From contig NZ_JAEMXM010000024.1 of assembly GCF_016482785.1 (NCBI RefSeq), forward strand, positions 1 to 64,000: a stretch of DNA of 64,000 bases. Direction: 5' to 3'. Shown one piece after another: positions 35,855 through 45,710 of the stretch (position 1 is its first letter; each line of letters opens with the position of its first letter). Origin of the DNA: Paenibacillus alkalitolerans. Lineage in GTDB: Bacteria > Bacillota > Bacilli > Paenibacillales > YIM-B00363. The translations under genes were made by a program, and so were the position numbers. The notes beneath the pieces were generated by a model. The model saw only the letters and a program-made list of their open reading frames with translations. It was not told the origin of the DNA and ran no database searches.

Positions 35855-36781
35855 TCAATATTCCGGTGCGGCGGCGGTCGCTTTCTTAATTCCTTCCTCC
35901 AAGGAAACCTTAGCCCTCCAACCCGGGAGGTTTTTCCCCTTGGTCCAGGGAACAATGATTTCGCGGGATAGGTATGACTGCGCTCCCCATTGAACGGTTA
36001 AGCGGCATCCTGTAACGTTCTCGAATACTTCAACCAGGTCCTTCAGGCGAATCGGATTTTGGGACGAGACGGAATACACCTCGTCTTTGACTTCCTGTCT
36101 CGTGAACAACCTTACCGCAGCCAATTCATACGCATCCGCGATGTCGTCAATGTAAACCATGTCGACCAATTGTTCGCCGAGCGTCATCGCGACTGGTTTT
36201 TGCTCGCTGGCCGCTTTTTGCAATATAGGAATAATGGCGGGTCTCGAATCTCCCGGACCGTATATATCATGAAGCTCCAAAGTAATAGCCTGGAGCGCAG
36301 TCGTTTCCGTGTAAAACGTGAGAATATCTTTGAACGCTTGTTTTGTGGCATCGTATAGACTTGCCGGGCTGTAGAATACATTGTCATAATGCTGCGAGAA
36401 GGTTCCGGTGTTGATGAAGCGGTGCACGCCTGTCGCAATCATAGCCTCGACAAGCTGGGTTCCGAAAACGATGTTGCTGTGCAGCATGGGTACAATATGT
36501 GCAGGTGTATGAGGGATCGGGGCGAAGGATGCGAGATGGAATACGACGTCGGGAGCAGCTTGCTCCATAATGGCGAACATGCTTTCCGTCGAACCGTCAT
36601 GCCTGTGGACTGTTATTGAATCGCGAGCCTGATGAAGCATTGTGAGATTCGAGCCGTTCCTTGCTATCACATGCACCTTCCATCCGTTCGCCGAAAGCCG
36701 TCTGGCCAGATGCGAGCCGACATACCCGGTCGCCCCGGAAACAAGTGCTGTAAGAGATGAAGATTTGCCGTTGTTTATCAT
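35855..36781 (-). CDS. NAD-dependent epimerase/dehydratase (nucleotide-sugar reductase)
   Basis: An extended short-chain dehydrogenase, 308 residues, with the Rossmann motif GATGYVGSHLA near 16, the catalytic YDATK (YxxxK) near 145 and a C-terminal substrate part. Sequence and partner genes suit a reductase or epimerase of a 4-keto-6-deoxy nucleotide sugar, for example GDP-4-keto-6-deoxymannose made by Gmd, giving GDP-D-rhamnose; the substrate is inference. It is 28 bases upstream of the guanylyltransferase gene in the same direction. ATG at 36781 with GAGG. Confidence 0.82.
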   Translation of the reverse strand: MINNGKSSSLTALVSGATGYVGSHLARRLSANGWKVHVIARNGSNLTMLHQARDSITVHRHDGSTESMFAIMEQAAPDVVFHLASFAPIPHTPAHIVPMLHSNIVFGTQLVEAMIATGVHRFINTGTFSQHYDNVFYSPASLYDATKQAFKDILTFYTETTALQAITLELHDIYGPGDSRPAIIPILQKAASEQKPVAMTLGEQLVDMVYIDDIADAYELAAVRLFTRQEVKDEVYSVSSQNPIRLKDLVEVFENVTGCRLTVQWGAQSYLSREIIVPWTKGKNLPGWRAKVSLEEGIKKATAAAPEY

Positions 36782-36841
36782 CCATTGCCACCTCTATCCG
36801 TATTTGAAGTTTACTAGTATTCCGGATATGAATATATTATT

Positions 36842-36970
36842 CTAGCTTCTTGAGGCTTGACCCGGCGAAATACCTGATTTCATATAGCTATTAATAGATT
36901 CCGCAATTTCCGCTCCTTCATCCGTTACCGGTAACACAGGCAAAACATAAAATGTACTAGATAAAGTTCC
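36842..36970 (-). pseudogene. Possible C-terminal gene remnant
   Basis: In the gap between the divergent dehydrogenase and glycosyltransferase genes, one minus frame reads protein-like (FYVLPVLPVTDEGAEIAE, then SYMKSGISPGQASRS, stop at 36842). It has no start of its own before the promoter region of the plus-strand gene. It may be the tail of a gene lost when the plus-strand gene came in, or chance. Confidence 0.25.
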
Positions 36971-37025
36971 ATTATGAAAATAGAATCGGCCAAAACAGAA
37001 TAATCGCACTTGTGGAGGAATGTAT

Positions 37026-38237
37026 ATGAAAATATTGTTGGCCACCTATTGGTATTTGCCGCATGTGGGAGGAGTCCATTCCTATTTGCAGCTATTGAAG
37101 CAAAGGTTGGAGGCTCGTGGCCATCAGGTCGACATTCTTGGCCATCATCCGGACAACAATCATGTATACTTGCTTACCGGCAATCGAATGATCGAGAAAG
37201 CCCCAATCCTCTACCCGCTGCACGACATGTTGATGGATTACTTCAACGAGGAACATCCCGAATTGGATGACTGGACCCGCTACCGTTATATTGAACGGCA
37301 AGTTTATGAGATGGCTTCCGCCTTAATCGGTATCAATCAATACGACATCATCCACACTCAGGACGTCATATCGACGAGAGCCTTTGCACGCATTGCTCCT
37401 GCCACTGCCGCTCGCGTCGCAACCATACACGGATTATTATTCGATGAATTCATGACTACCGGAGAAATCGATCGTCACGAATCGTTACGCTGGAAATATT
37501 GTTTTGTGGAAGAATATTTGGGAGCTTCGTCCGCGCACACCACCATCGTCCCTACTGAGTGGCTTCGCAGAGAATATGTGAACCGCTTTTTCGTGCCGGA
37601 AGAGCAGTTCGCCGTTATTCCCTACGGATTGGACATTGAACGGATCGCTCAACAGACGGATGCTTTAGAACGAAGCCCGCGGCCGGACGGAAAGCTGGTC
37701 ATTATCTGCCCGGGACGATTGCAACCGTATAAAGGGCAAAAGTATCTGATAGAAGCGCTGGCAAAGCTCGCAAAAGTGCGGGATGACTTTATTTGCCAGT
37801 TTGCCGGGGAAGGAGTCGAAAGAGCGGGATTAGAGTTAATGGCGCAGCATTTGAATCTGCAGGATCACATTCAGTTCCTTGGAAACAGAGACGATATTTA
37901 TGCCTTGCTTAGAGCTGCGGATCTGTTCGTTCTGCCGTCACTGGTTGAGAATCATTCTATAGCAATAATGGAGGCGCAAATTATCGGACTGCCGGTCATC
38001 TCGACAAATACCGGCGGAAACGGTGAATTGGTCAGCCATCTGCAGACGGGGGTGTTGGTGGAACCGCGAAACAGCGACGATCTGTTCCAAGCGATGTTAA
38101 TGCTCATGAACGACGAGAAGCTTCGAAACAAGCTTTCCGCCAACGGTAAAAGGTGGGGAAGGAAATATTGGCATCCGGATCATATGATTGACCGGACGCT
38201 GGAAATATATGAGCGAGTAATTGAAAAAAATAAATGA
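37026..38237 (+). CDS. Glycosyltransferase family 4
   Basis: A 403-residue GT-B retaining transferase: N-terminal Rossmann-like lobe (KILLATYWYLPHVGGVHSYL), then the GT4 donor lobe with PGRLQPYKGQKYLIEAL, LGNRDDIYALLRAADLFVLPS and the ENHSIAIMEAQ segment with the catalytic Glu. The ATG at 37026 has GGAGGA at 7 bases; an ATG two codons earlier is too close. It is a paralogue of the gene at 39080-40519 on the other strand. Donor and acceptor are unknown. A terminator overlaps its stop codon. Confidence 0.9.
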   Translation: MKILLATYWYLPHVGGVHSYLQLLKQRLEARGHQVDILGHHPDNNHVYLLTGNRMIEKAPILYPLHDMLMDYFNEEHPELDDWTRYRYIERQVYEMASALIGINQYDIIHTQDVISTRAFARIAPATAARVATIHGLLFDEFMTTGEIDRHESLRWKYCFVEEYLGASSAHTTIVPTEWLRREYVNRFFVPEEQFAVIPYGLDIERIAQQTDALERSPRPDGKLVIICPGRLQPYKGQKYLIEALAKLAKVRDDFICQFAGEGVERAGLELMAQHLNLQDHIQFLGNRDDIYALLRAADLFVLPSLVENHSIAIMEAQIIGLPVISTNTGGNGELVSHLQTGVLVEPRNSDDLFQAMLMLMNDEKLRNKLSANGKRWGRKYWHPDHMIDRTLEIYERVIEKNK

Positions 38238-38263
38238 GGTGCGCTCAGGCACCTCATTCTTCC
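38233..38263 (+). terminator. Terminator after the plus-strand glycosyltransferase
   Basis: Stem AATGAGGTGC (38233-38242) with GCACCTCATT (38249-38258), loop of six, followed by CTTCC. The stop codon of the glycosyltransferase lies in the stem. Being symmetric it may also serve the convergent minus-strand gene. Confidence 0.7.
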
Positions 38264-38275
38264 TGGGCGGGGGCT

Positions 38276-39067
38276 TTATGGCAGCGGCAGCATCGGAATG
38301 TTTATCTTCATCCCGCTCCCGTCAATTCGGACAGGTACTTTCTGCTCCCCGTATTCGTCCGATTTCCCCGCAAGCACATATTGGCCGGAAACGACACCGG
38401 CAAATTCATATTGACCCGTTCCATGGACAGAGGTTTCCGCTATAAGCTGCTTGTTCAAGCCGAAAAGTCGGACGGACGCGTTGCGCACCGGCGCACCTGA
38501 AAATTTATCGTACAAAATTCCGCGTACATAGGACGATTCGGGAGGTTGCATATTCTTCCACCATTGCGCTTGTTTCAGCGAGTCCAGCATCACCTTATCA
38601 GGAACTTTATAGCTGTCGTCAAGCAAAAATGCGATTTGATCCCATATTTCATCGTCAAGAAAGTAGACCTCTCGGGACGGTTTAAACTCGAACAAGCGGG
38701 TATAAGGCTCCATTAAATCAGGCAGTCCTGGAATAACTACATCATCCAACAGAAACGATAATTCCCTCGGGTCTTCGTTGATGCCTTTTTCCTTTGGAAC
38801 AAACACATCGCTTGAGACAATCTCAAGTTTCCCTCTGATCGTCGGCGGAATCATCAAAGTAATGGAAAATTCTCCGAAGGGATTGATTTCTTCGTGGATC
38901 AATTTTTCGTTTACATAAAAAAATATCGTTAGTTTTTCCGGGAATTCGTAGTGGCGGCCTCGAATCGTCAAGGGAGACTCGGTTTTGATATGTCTTAGCG
39001 GCATCACAAATCGTCTGGAAATCCATCCGTCCTGATGACGGCTTGTAAACTCCCATTTTGTCAACAT
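38276..39067 (-). CDS. Uncharacterised protein with carboxypeptidase-regulatory-like domain
   Basis: 263 residues, no signal peptide, not recognised over most of its length. The N-terminal 100 residues are beta-rich (RRFVMPLRHIKTESPLTIRG, LTIFFYVNEKL); the C-terminal 75 (about 185-260: SSYVRGILYDKFSGAPVRNASVRLFG, QYEFAGVVSGQYVL) look like a transthyretin-type carboxypeptidase regulatory domain. It follows a glycosyltransferase gene whose stop overlaps its AGGAGGGG site, so it is the last gene of a five-gene glycosyltransferase operon. A role in glycan or spore-surface assembly is guessed from that. Confidence 0.6.
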   Translation of the reverse strand: MLTKWEFTSRHQDGWISRRFVMPLRHIKTESPLTIRGRHYEFPEKLTIFFYVNEKLIHEEINPFGEFSITLMIPPTIRGKLEIVSSDVFVPKEKGINEDPRELSFLLDDVVIPGLPDLMEPYTRLFEFKPSREVYFLDDEIWDQIAFLLDDSYKVPDKVMLDSLKQAQWWKNMQPPESSYVRGILYDKFSGAPVRNASVRLFGLNKQLIAETSVHGTGQYEFAGVVSGQYVLAGKSDEYGEQKVPVRIDGSGMKINIPMLPLP

Positions 39068-39079
39068 AATCCCCTCCTA

Positions 39080-40519
39080 TCAAGTATCGATCAAAGATTT
39101 GATGGAAATATTGTCCGGAATCGAATAGGTTAGAGGAAGATTGCCGGTAATGCCATACCATGGCCCGCTATCGACTACTCTATCCGAGTGAAATCGAAAC
39201 AAGCTGGAAATCCGGTTGAGTTGAACTCCCTCATTATTCGTTAATCCGTACCGGCCCTTGATTAACGGTTCTGATACTGTACTTCTTTTGGATACCTTCA
39301 TTGCAGCAATCCCATTGTTATATATATTCATGATATGTTTAAACAAGTTTGTATCGGACCAGATCTTCATTCCTATTTTCAGAGCATTCGCTGCCAGCTG
39401 TTGACTCAACTTCGGGTTGTTCATGAGCTCTAGCAAACGATCGGCAAGCTGAACAGCATTTTGTTTTTCGAATAGCAACCCTGTTTCTCCATGCTTCAAC
39501 ATCTCGGGTATTCCCCCGACATCGGATGCAACTATCGCAGTTCCTGTTACTTGAGCTTCCATAATCGCAAACGGATGATTATCCTGTAAAGACGGGAGAA
39601 CCAAGACATTCGCTCGTTTCAGAAGCGCAGGTATATCCAACCGATCACCCAAGAAAACAATATGTTTTTCCAAATTCAACTCATTTCTGTATTTTTCGAG
39701 ATCATTTTTAAATTCATGATTGATACTGCCTCCAGCAAACCAGCATATGAAGTCATCCCGCTTTTCTTTGACAACTCCAAGAGCTTCTATTAACGTTTTA
39801 TGACCCTTTACCTTGTCAATTCTCGCCAAACAGAGAATGATGAATTTCTCAACCGGAGCTTCAAGTTCAGGACTAGGCTCATCGTTCATCCTATTTAGAA
39901 AGCTAGTGACATTCATTCCGTAAGGGACTATCTTAAGTCTGTAGAAAGGGATTTGAAAATTCTCATGAAGCTCGTATTTCAACCATTTTGTAGGCACGAT
40001 TGTGCGATGCGGCGATAACGATCCATAATACTCTTGTTGTTTCATATAATTCCAAACACTTGCTTTGTCTGAGACCCATCCGTTATAGATGAGCTCCTTG
40101 GAATATAAACCATGAATTGAAGCAACAAGAAGCACGTGCTTTGGTTTTATTCGATAAAATGCACGCGCGGATATGATTTCTTGTGCATGAATGACGTCAT
40201 AATGACTCAAATTAAATAATGCCGCCGCCAGTTCGTACGTATACCTTTCGATTTCCATAGTTACAATGCAGGGATCGGTGTTTGGAAAGTATCTTTCATA
40301 ATAGCGCAATACTTCATCATGAATCACTCTCTTGATATCGGTTTTATCAATGTATTTCTCAGTATTGACCATATATATCGATTGAAAGTTATTCGGATGA
40401 TGGGCCAGTATATCCACTTCGTGACCTTGATCTTCAAGCACTGTTTTCAAGATATTCATATATGTGTTTATTCCTGTCGCTTTTGGAATTTCAAAATAAG
40501 TCGCTAGCAATATCCTCAA
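39080..40519 (-). CDS. Glycosyltransferase family 4 with C-terminal extension
   Basis: A 479-residue GT4 enzyme close to the one at 37026-38237 (start RILLATYFEIPKATGINTYM; donor lobe CLARIDKVKGHKTLIEAL, LKRANVLVLPS, DNHPFAIMEAQ). It carries about 70 extra residues at its end (from about 408) with no motif that I know. The start is a TTG at 40519 behind AAGGAGG; the stop codon of the upstream gene is inside that site, so translation is coupled. Substrates unknown. Confidence 0.88.
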   Translation of the reverse strand: MRILLATYFEIPKATGINTYMNILKTVLEDQGHEVDILAHHPNNFQSIYMVNTEKYIDKTDIKRVIHDEVLRYYERYFPNTDPCIVTMEIERYTYELAAALFNLSHYDVIHAQEIISARAFYRIKPKHVLLVASIHGLYSKELIYNGWVSDKASVWNYMKQQEYYGSLSPHRTIVPTKWLKYELHENFQIPFYRLKIVPYGMNVTSFLNRMNDEPSPELEAPVEKFIILCLARIDKVKGHKTLIEALGVVKEKRDDFICWFAGGSINHEFKNDLEKYRNELNLEKHIVFLGDRLDIPALLKRANVLVLPSLQDNHPFAIMEAQVTGTAIVASDVGGIPEMLKHGETGLLFEKQNAVQLADRLLELMNNPKLSQQLAANALKIGMKIWSDTNLFKHIMNIYNNGIAAMKVSKRSTVSEPLIKGRYGLTNNEGVQLNRISSLFRFHSDRVVDSGPWYGITGNLPLTYSIPDNISIKSLIDT

Positions 40520-40523
40520 GATG

Positions 40524-41579
40524 TTACCTCCTTCCGTTCCCGAGTAATCGATCAATCACGCAATCCCAGTTCAGATCGATACTCTTGATCAAGCTCATTC
40601 CGTTCATCCCCATCGATTCCGCCTTTGGCTTATTTTCATATAAATAATCGAGTTTTTCTGCTACAACCTGAGGATCGGACTCCAACACAAACCCATTTTC
40701 ACCATCCCTCACAAATTCAAGCGGCCCCCCGGAGTCAATAAGCGTGATCACAGGCTTACCAGCGAGGAACGCTTCCAACGTCACATAACCGTAATCCTCT
40801 TGAAACGGCCCATAATAAACGGCTAATGCATTCGCATATAAGCTTATTTTCTGCGTTTCGGGAACCCAGCCCAACAAATGCACTCTGTCGGACAACCCAT
40901 GAGTTTCGACTAAAATTGCGATTTGTTCGATATATTCCTTTTTCCCGGTTCCTGCAAGCAGCACTTTCACAGGGGTTTTGGTATAACGCAAAGACTCGAT
41001 CAAAATTTGTTGCCGCTTTAATTGTTCCAATCTGGAGGGGCAAAAAATATAGTCTCCGGTCTCCGCATGATGGAAGCGTTCCTTTCCAAATGGAGGATGA
41101 TATAGAGGCGTCGAATCGATCCCATTGTATTTTTTCAACCTTCCCGAGACCGTCTTTGAAATTGTATAGACCTTTCTGCACTCGGGAATGTATTTCGAGT
41201 CATCGTTCATGATCAATTTCCGTAAACGGCCGCCATTCTTCAGCGTATCCATCCCATGAAATCCGGTCCCCCATAATTCGTAAGCTTCCCGATGCTGATG
41301 CAGCAGCCACAGCACTTTATTTTCATGATTTGCGTAATACATCGGAAATTTTAAGGCAATCACCAGTTCAATTCGCTTCCCCTTGGATTCTGATAATTCA
41401 ACCATTTTTGCCATTCGAATGCTGTTCGTCAAACTTTCAGCGGTGTTCCATTTAAACGGTATGGTCACAATATCCGGTTCATGGCCTCTCTCGATCAGCT
41501 GGTTTTTCAAATTTTCCGCTAGAAATTCAGCGCCTCCGTATTCGAACGGAACCCGGACAGTGGCGATTGCGATTCTCAT
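40524..41579 (-). CDS. Glycosyltransferase family 4
   Basis: 351 residues, GT-B fold: start RIAIATVRVPFEYGGAEFLA, donor-lobe motifs CPSRLEQLKRQQILIESL, LLGWVPETQKISLYANAL and the catalytic-region FQEDYGYVTLEAFLAGKPVI. It overlaps the upstream GT2 gene by four bases (ATGA). The family transfers sugars from nucleotide donors with retention; a hexose donor cannot be named. Member of the minus-strand operon 44576 to 38276. Confidence 0.9.
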   Translation of the reverse strand: MRIAIATVRVPFEYGGAEFLAENLKNQLIERGHEPDIVTIPFKWNTAESLTNSIRMAKMVELSESKGKRIELVIALKFPMYYANHENKVLWLLHQHREAYELWGTGFHGMDTLKNGGRLRKLIMNDDSKYIPECRKVYTISKTVSGRLKKYNGIDSTPLYHPPFGKERFHHAETGDYIFCPSRLEQLKRQQILIESLRYTKTPVKVLLAGTGKKEYIEQIAILVETHGLSDRVHLLGWVPETQKISLYANALAVYYGPFQEDYGYVTLEAFLAGKPVITLIDSGGPLEFVRDGENGFVLESDPQVVAEKLDYLYENKPKAESMGMNGMSLIKSIDLNWDCVIDRLLGNGRR

Positions 41580-42589
41580 CCCGGATTCCTCTCCAAGGAA
41601 AACAATTTCCGGATAAAATATGGTATTCTTCTATGTCTTCGACCGAAATAGGCGCCTAATTTCCGATAGAAATTGAACCACCAGCGAAAATATACCCAGT
41701 ATATTTTTTTCCGCAACGGATCGTCCGTTTCTTTGAAAATGTAGCGTGCATCATTTACCGTCATTGCCAAACATTCAGGAATCAATGTCAGCAGCGATAC
41801 TTCTTCTTTATAACCGAATGCCATTTCCATGCCCCGCAATTCATCAAAGAATCGTCTGAAGTATTGTATCATCGAAGGGTAATGATGGGAGTGGATGACC
41901 GCCGCTTTTGGCGCGTACACCTTTTTCCATCCGTTGACGATGATGTCTCTCCCGATCAGTTGATCCTCTGTGTACAGTGCCTCTCTGAATTTGATCTTTT
42001 GCCAAACCTCTTTCTTCAATGCGGAATTGACATTCGAGTTAAAACCGTACCAATACGGCTTTTCACGAAATTTTTCCCATCCGTCAGGCGTATTTTCTAA
42101 ATATTGTACAAGGGGGGCGTCTGTTTTGGAGAAAGCTTCAAAATGTTGTACCAAGTGCCTTCTTGTGATCGGGTCGCATTCAGGTCTCGCAATTTGTTTC
42201 CCGTATACGCAGCCGACCATGGGATCGAGTTGAAAACCTTCGATCAATTCCTCCAACCAACAATCATCCGCAGGTGTGGCATCCTGTGTAATATATACAA
42301 GGTATTGCCCCTGTGCCAATTCCGCTCCAAAATTCCGCGTTTTACCGTGGCCGAATTGTTTCTTATCAATATGATACAGCCGTACGGGATATTGTTTGAT
42401 CACCTCAACCGTTCCATCTGTTGAGCCAGAATCAATGACAATCATTTCATAGGAAAAGCTTGTTTTTTGACTGAATACTGCATGCAGCACTTCTCCGATA
42501 TACGTTATGCCGTTGTAGGTCGGCAGAATAATGGATACATCCGCCGCTTTGATAAAAGACACCCCCTTTTTGCACAATTCGTCAGTCAC
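41576..42589 (-). CDS. Glycosyltransferase family 2, rhamnosyltransferase-like
   Basis: A 337-residue GT-A inverting transferase. DVSIILPTYNGITYIGEVL and VIDSGSTDGTVEVI bind the nucleotide; ITQDATPADDCWL holds the acidic metal-site region; YTEDQLIGRDIIVNGWKKVY carries the catalytic acidic pair. The pattern resembles rhamnosyltransferases, in keeping with the dTDP-rhamnose genes further along, but the sugar is inferred. Ends overlap the neighbours on both sides (8 bases and 4 bases). Confidence 0.9.
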   Translation of the reverse strand: MTDELCKKGVSFIKAADVSIILPTYNGITYIGEVLHAVFSQKTSFSYEMIVIDSGSTDGTVEVIKQYPVRLYHIDKKQFGHGKTRNFGAELAQGQYLVYITQDATPADDCWLEELIEGFQLDPMVGCVYGKQIARPECDPITRRHLVQHFEAFSKTDAPLVQYLENTPDGWEKFREKPYWYGFNSNVNSALKKEVWQKIKFREALYTEDQLIGRDIIVNGWKKVYAPKAAVIHSHHYPSMIQYFRRFFDELRGMEMAFGYKEEVSLLTLIPECLAMTVNDARYIFKETDDPLRKKIYWVYFRWWFNFYRKLGAYFGRRHRRIPYFIRKLFSLERNPG

Positions 42590-44576
42590 TCGGGAACTCT
42601 TTCAACTGCAGAATCTGTTGCTGAAACACTTTGGAATTATATTCTTTTTCGACAAATTTTAGCCCATTTCTTCTAAGCCGCTGCCAAGTTGTTTTGTCCG
42701 TGTAGCATCTTATGATTTTTTCCGCCATATCCCGCGGATCGTTGCCAACGAGTACCGTTTCCTCGTCCAATCCCAATTGCTCGGCTATTAATGGGGTCAC
42801 AACGGAGGGTACCCCATGAGACATACATTCCAACAGCTTTAACGGAATTCCGGAAGCGTATCGTGTCGGCACAACAAATACTCTGCAATCATTATAATAA
42901 TTCCATAGATCCGGAACGATTCCGGTCACATTGATATGATCCGTTGCCAATGATTTAACCGACTCCAGCATATTTATTCCGACAATCCACAGCTTTATCC
43001 CTAATTCTTTGAAAACCAACGGATAGACTTCTCTCGTAAAATAAATCGCCGCATCCTCATTGGGGGAATTTGGAGTAAAGCTTCCGACATACAGCAAATC
43101 CCGACGACGTTCGAATGTTTTGGGAGTGGATCGAACCCCCAGATGGTGACTTACAATATTGACGTTCTGTATTCCATAGCTTTCAATAAACCTTTTTTCC
43201 CGTTCGGATACGGTAACGACCTTGTCAGCCTGTTTCATCAAATCGATCTCTTGCCGAATCATGTCTTGTACAGTTTGTTCCGGAAGCGGATTGCCGATAA
43301 TTTCCTGTTTCAGGATGTCCCTGTAAGAAAATACCGCTTCCGCATCATAAATAATTTTTTGGTTGATAGTCGTGTTCTTTACAATATGCGCAGCTTCCCT
43401 GATATTGTGCAACCGGCTAATCATAACCAAATCGTAATAATTGTTTCGTTCCGACAGGTGCTTGTGTAAATTCAATTTTTCATTGTCTACGCTGTACAGC
43501 ACCTCAATCCCTTGTTGTTGCAAGAGATAAGTATACGGTTCTGCTTTCTCCGGAAATTGCAGAGGAAATAACGTAACGGCACAACCGGACTTGGCCAGCC
43601 CTTCCAATAACTTGAAACTTCTCGGATAGCCGCAACCCATTTGCGGAATCGGAATCCGGTCATCAATAACGAGGATTTTGCATACTTCCTGGCGTCTTGG
43701 TACTCTAGCTTGAATGCCCGAAGAGGGCGAGTTAAAATCATTCATGCGGTTTTCCCACCGCCTAAAAAATAACTCTCTATTTCTGTTCTGATAGGTAAGA
43801 GCTTCAATTACCGAACTGCTTCCGAATTCATAGTGAATGACAACCGCTGCAGGTTGATAAATCACTTTATAGCCCTGTTCACGTATTTTCATACTTAAAT
43901 CGGTTTCTTCATAATAGCCCGGGTGATACATTTGATCAAACATGCCGACATTATAAAAAATCTCTTTATTGACCAGTAAACAAGCGCCGGAACAATAATC
44001 CGCTTCCCTCCGATATGAAAATTCCGGTTTAAACGGATCATCTCCTCTTCCGTATCCGATGGATGTACCATCGTTCCAGATTATGCTTCCGGCCTCCTGC
44101 AATTTCCCGTCGGGATAGATCAACTTCCCTCCGACTGCCGCGCAATTTGCCGTATTTTCAGCGGTATGTTTGAGTATCGACAACAGAGAGGGAGTAATCT
44201 GGGTATCATTATTTAAAAACAACAGCCATTTCCCGCGAGCAAGTTCTGCTCCTTGGTTGCAGCCTTCTAAGTAACCTGAATTTTCATTGTTCCGCACGAT
44301 TACGGCATTTTGTATTTTCGAAAGCAAGCTGGATGTTTCATCGGCTGACGCGTTATCCACTATAATTATTTCATATGGAACATCCGCATATGCTTTGATA
44401 GTTTCAAGACACAGCAACGTATATTCCGCTTTATTATAAAGCACCAATATGATGGAGACGTCGGGCTTGTCAAATATAGGTAATCGAATCATTGCGGCAT
44501 GATTTTGAAGAAATATGTTTAATTTTAATTTCATAAATGATTTCATTTGCTCATTTAGCCGTTCTCTGGTATCCAT
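42582..44576 (-). CDS. Two-domain glycosyltransferase (GT2 plus GT4)
   Basis: A 664-residue protein with two transferase domains. The first (about 38-270) is GT2: VSIILVLYNKAEYTLLCLETI, IIVDNASADETSSLL, FLNNDTQITP. The second (about 300-660) is GT4: KILVIDDRIPIPQMGCGYPR, LYVGSFTPNSPNEDAAIYF, FVVPTRYASGIPLKLLECM. Such fusions add two sugars in turn or one each to linked acceptors. I prefer the ATG at 44576 behind GGGGTG; a GTG three codons upstream is also possible. First gene of the operon. Confidence 0.9.
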   Translation of the reverse strand: MDTRERLNEQMKSFMKLKLNIFLQNHAAMIRLPIFDKPDVSIILVLYNKAEYTLLCLETIKAYADVPYEIIIVDNASADETSSLLSKIQNAVIVRNNENSGYLEGCNQGAELARGKWLLFLNNDTQITPSLLSILKHTAENTANCAAVGGKLIYPDGKLQEAGSIIWNDGTSIGYGRGDDPFKPEFSYRREADYCSGACLLVNKEIFYNVGMFDQMYHPGYYEETDLSMKIREQGYKVIYQPAAVVIHYEFGSSSVIEALTYQNRNRELFFRRWENRMNDFNSPSSGIQARVPRRQEVCKILVIDDRIPIPQMGCGYPRSFKLLEGLAKSGCAVTLFPLQFPEKAEPYTYLLQQQGIEVLYSVDNEKLNLHKHLSERNNYYDLVMISRLHNIREAAHIVKNTTINQKIIYDAEAVFSYRDILKQEIIGNPLPEQTVQDMIRQEIDLMKQADKVVTVSEREKRFIESYGIQNVNIVSHHLGVRSTPKTFERRRDLLYVGSFTPNSPNEDAAIYFTREVYPLVFKELGIKLWIVGINMLESVKSLATDHINVTGIVPDLWNYYNDCRVFVVPTRYASGIPLKLLECMSHGVPSVVTPLIAEQLGLDEETVLVGNDPRDMAEKIIRCYTDKTTWQRLRRNGLKFVEKEYNSKVFQQQILQLKEFPSD

Positions 44577-44749
44577 GATTCTCACCCCGTCGTACCTTTC
44601 TGTTGAATACCTTTATAGCATATGCAACTCCAACCACTAAGGCTTATACTAAATGAACAGTAGGAATAAAATAACGATAACAATGAAAAGAGGCCTAGTT
44701 GAAAAAAACTAAGCGTTAGAATTCATAAATAATTTATCAAAAAAACTTT

Positions 44750-45343
44750 TTATGCAAATTGAAAACATAAGCCGAATAAGCCGGGTTGGATAAGACAAAT
44801 ACGATTACCCTCTTTTATATTTAACTCATTAATTAATTTCGTCACACCAGGTACGTGGGAATTCCCATAATCGTGCCAACAAATAATGCCTCCTTTTCGT
44901 ATTATTATTCGGGCTAAAAGAGTATCAAATAATACCCCCTCATAAGAATGATCACCATCGATTAAAATTAAATCTGCTGCAGGAAGATCTTCCGGTGATA
45001 AATCCCTTGAACCATTAGGTTTCAAAATAAGTTCAACCCGAGGATCATTCTTAACATATTCTCCGGCTATCGCAGGTATTTCCCCTTGCTGGAAAGGTAA
45101 TGAAGTTCGAGCTCCAGGCAATAAATCTATTCCTATATATTTTTCAATCCAAGGACTATTCTCTAAGATACATTTTGCCGTTTCTCCACGCTGAATGCCT
45201 ATTTCAATTACTGTTTTAGGATGGAAAGTCCGAGAGAATGCAACTAGCGGTTGTATATCGATCCCCATAAAGAAAGGAAGTTTACCCTCGATTTCGCCGC
45301 TCTCGAAAATTTGAAAAAAAAGTTCCCTTGCTATTATGCTCAT
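44750..45343 (-). CDS. Class I SAM-dependent methyltransferase
   Basis: 197 residues with a Rossmann methyltransferase core: PKTVIEIGIQRGETAKCIL (SAM-binding GxG-like motif near 37-52), IGIDLLPGARTS, LILIDGDHSYEGVLFDTLL and GGIICWHDYG. This resembles Methyltransf_24/cephalosporin hydroxylase-like enzymes that methylate sugars in glycan clusters; the target is inference. The ATG at 45343 has GGAGG; 36 upstream codons look spurious. It stands alone between AT-rich gaps. Confidence 0.82.
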   Translation of the reverse strand: MSIIARELFFQIFESGEIEGKLPFFMGIDIQPLVAFSRTFHPKTVIEIGIQRGETAKCILENSPWIEKYIGIDLLPGARTSLPFQQGEIPAIAGEYVKNDPRVELILKPNGSRDLSPEDLPAADLILIDGDHSYEGVLFDTLLARIIIRKGGIICWHDYGNSHVPGVTKLINELNIKEGNRICLIQPGLFGLCFQFA

Positions 45344-45710
45344 AATATTATACCTCCATTTAATGTTTTTATTTCTACTATTGTTATTATCGCTACCTTC
45401 ATAGTGTACTATCAATTGCCGACATACCTTCCGAAGTATAGTCGATGTCATTTATACTTCGGACTTTATTTGACGAACTTTCAAGATAATTGAGAGATAG
45501 TATTATAGTATTATAGTATTCGGAACATAGAGAGATTGAAATAATAACAATGCCTATTATTTGGAAAAGAAAATATAAAACAAACAATAGAGTAAATATC
45601 TAAGTAAAAGAAGTTAGGATGAATCTCGCCCAAGATTTCGCAAAACCCTTTTCGAACTTGCGTCCTATATACTAGTTACTATCCGATTCAAAAGGGAGAT
45701 TCATTTCTAT
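45344..45710. other. AT-rich gene-free stretch
   Basis: No supported gene. It holds three tandem copies of an 8-base unit (TAGTATTA, 45498-45521) and an imperfect inverted pair around GAATCTC/GAGATTC (about 45622-45708). A 62-codon minus frame (45399-45587) looks like chance. The promoter of the methyltransferase gene should be near its right end. Confidence 0.4.

Noticed and set aside
45399-45587. 62-codon minus-strand frame
   Set aside because: AT-rich low-complexity sequence spanning the 8-base tandem repeat, without ribosome site.
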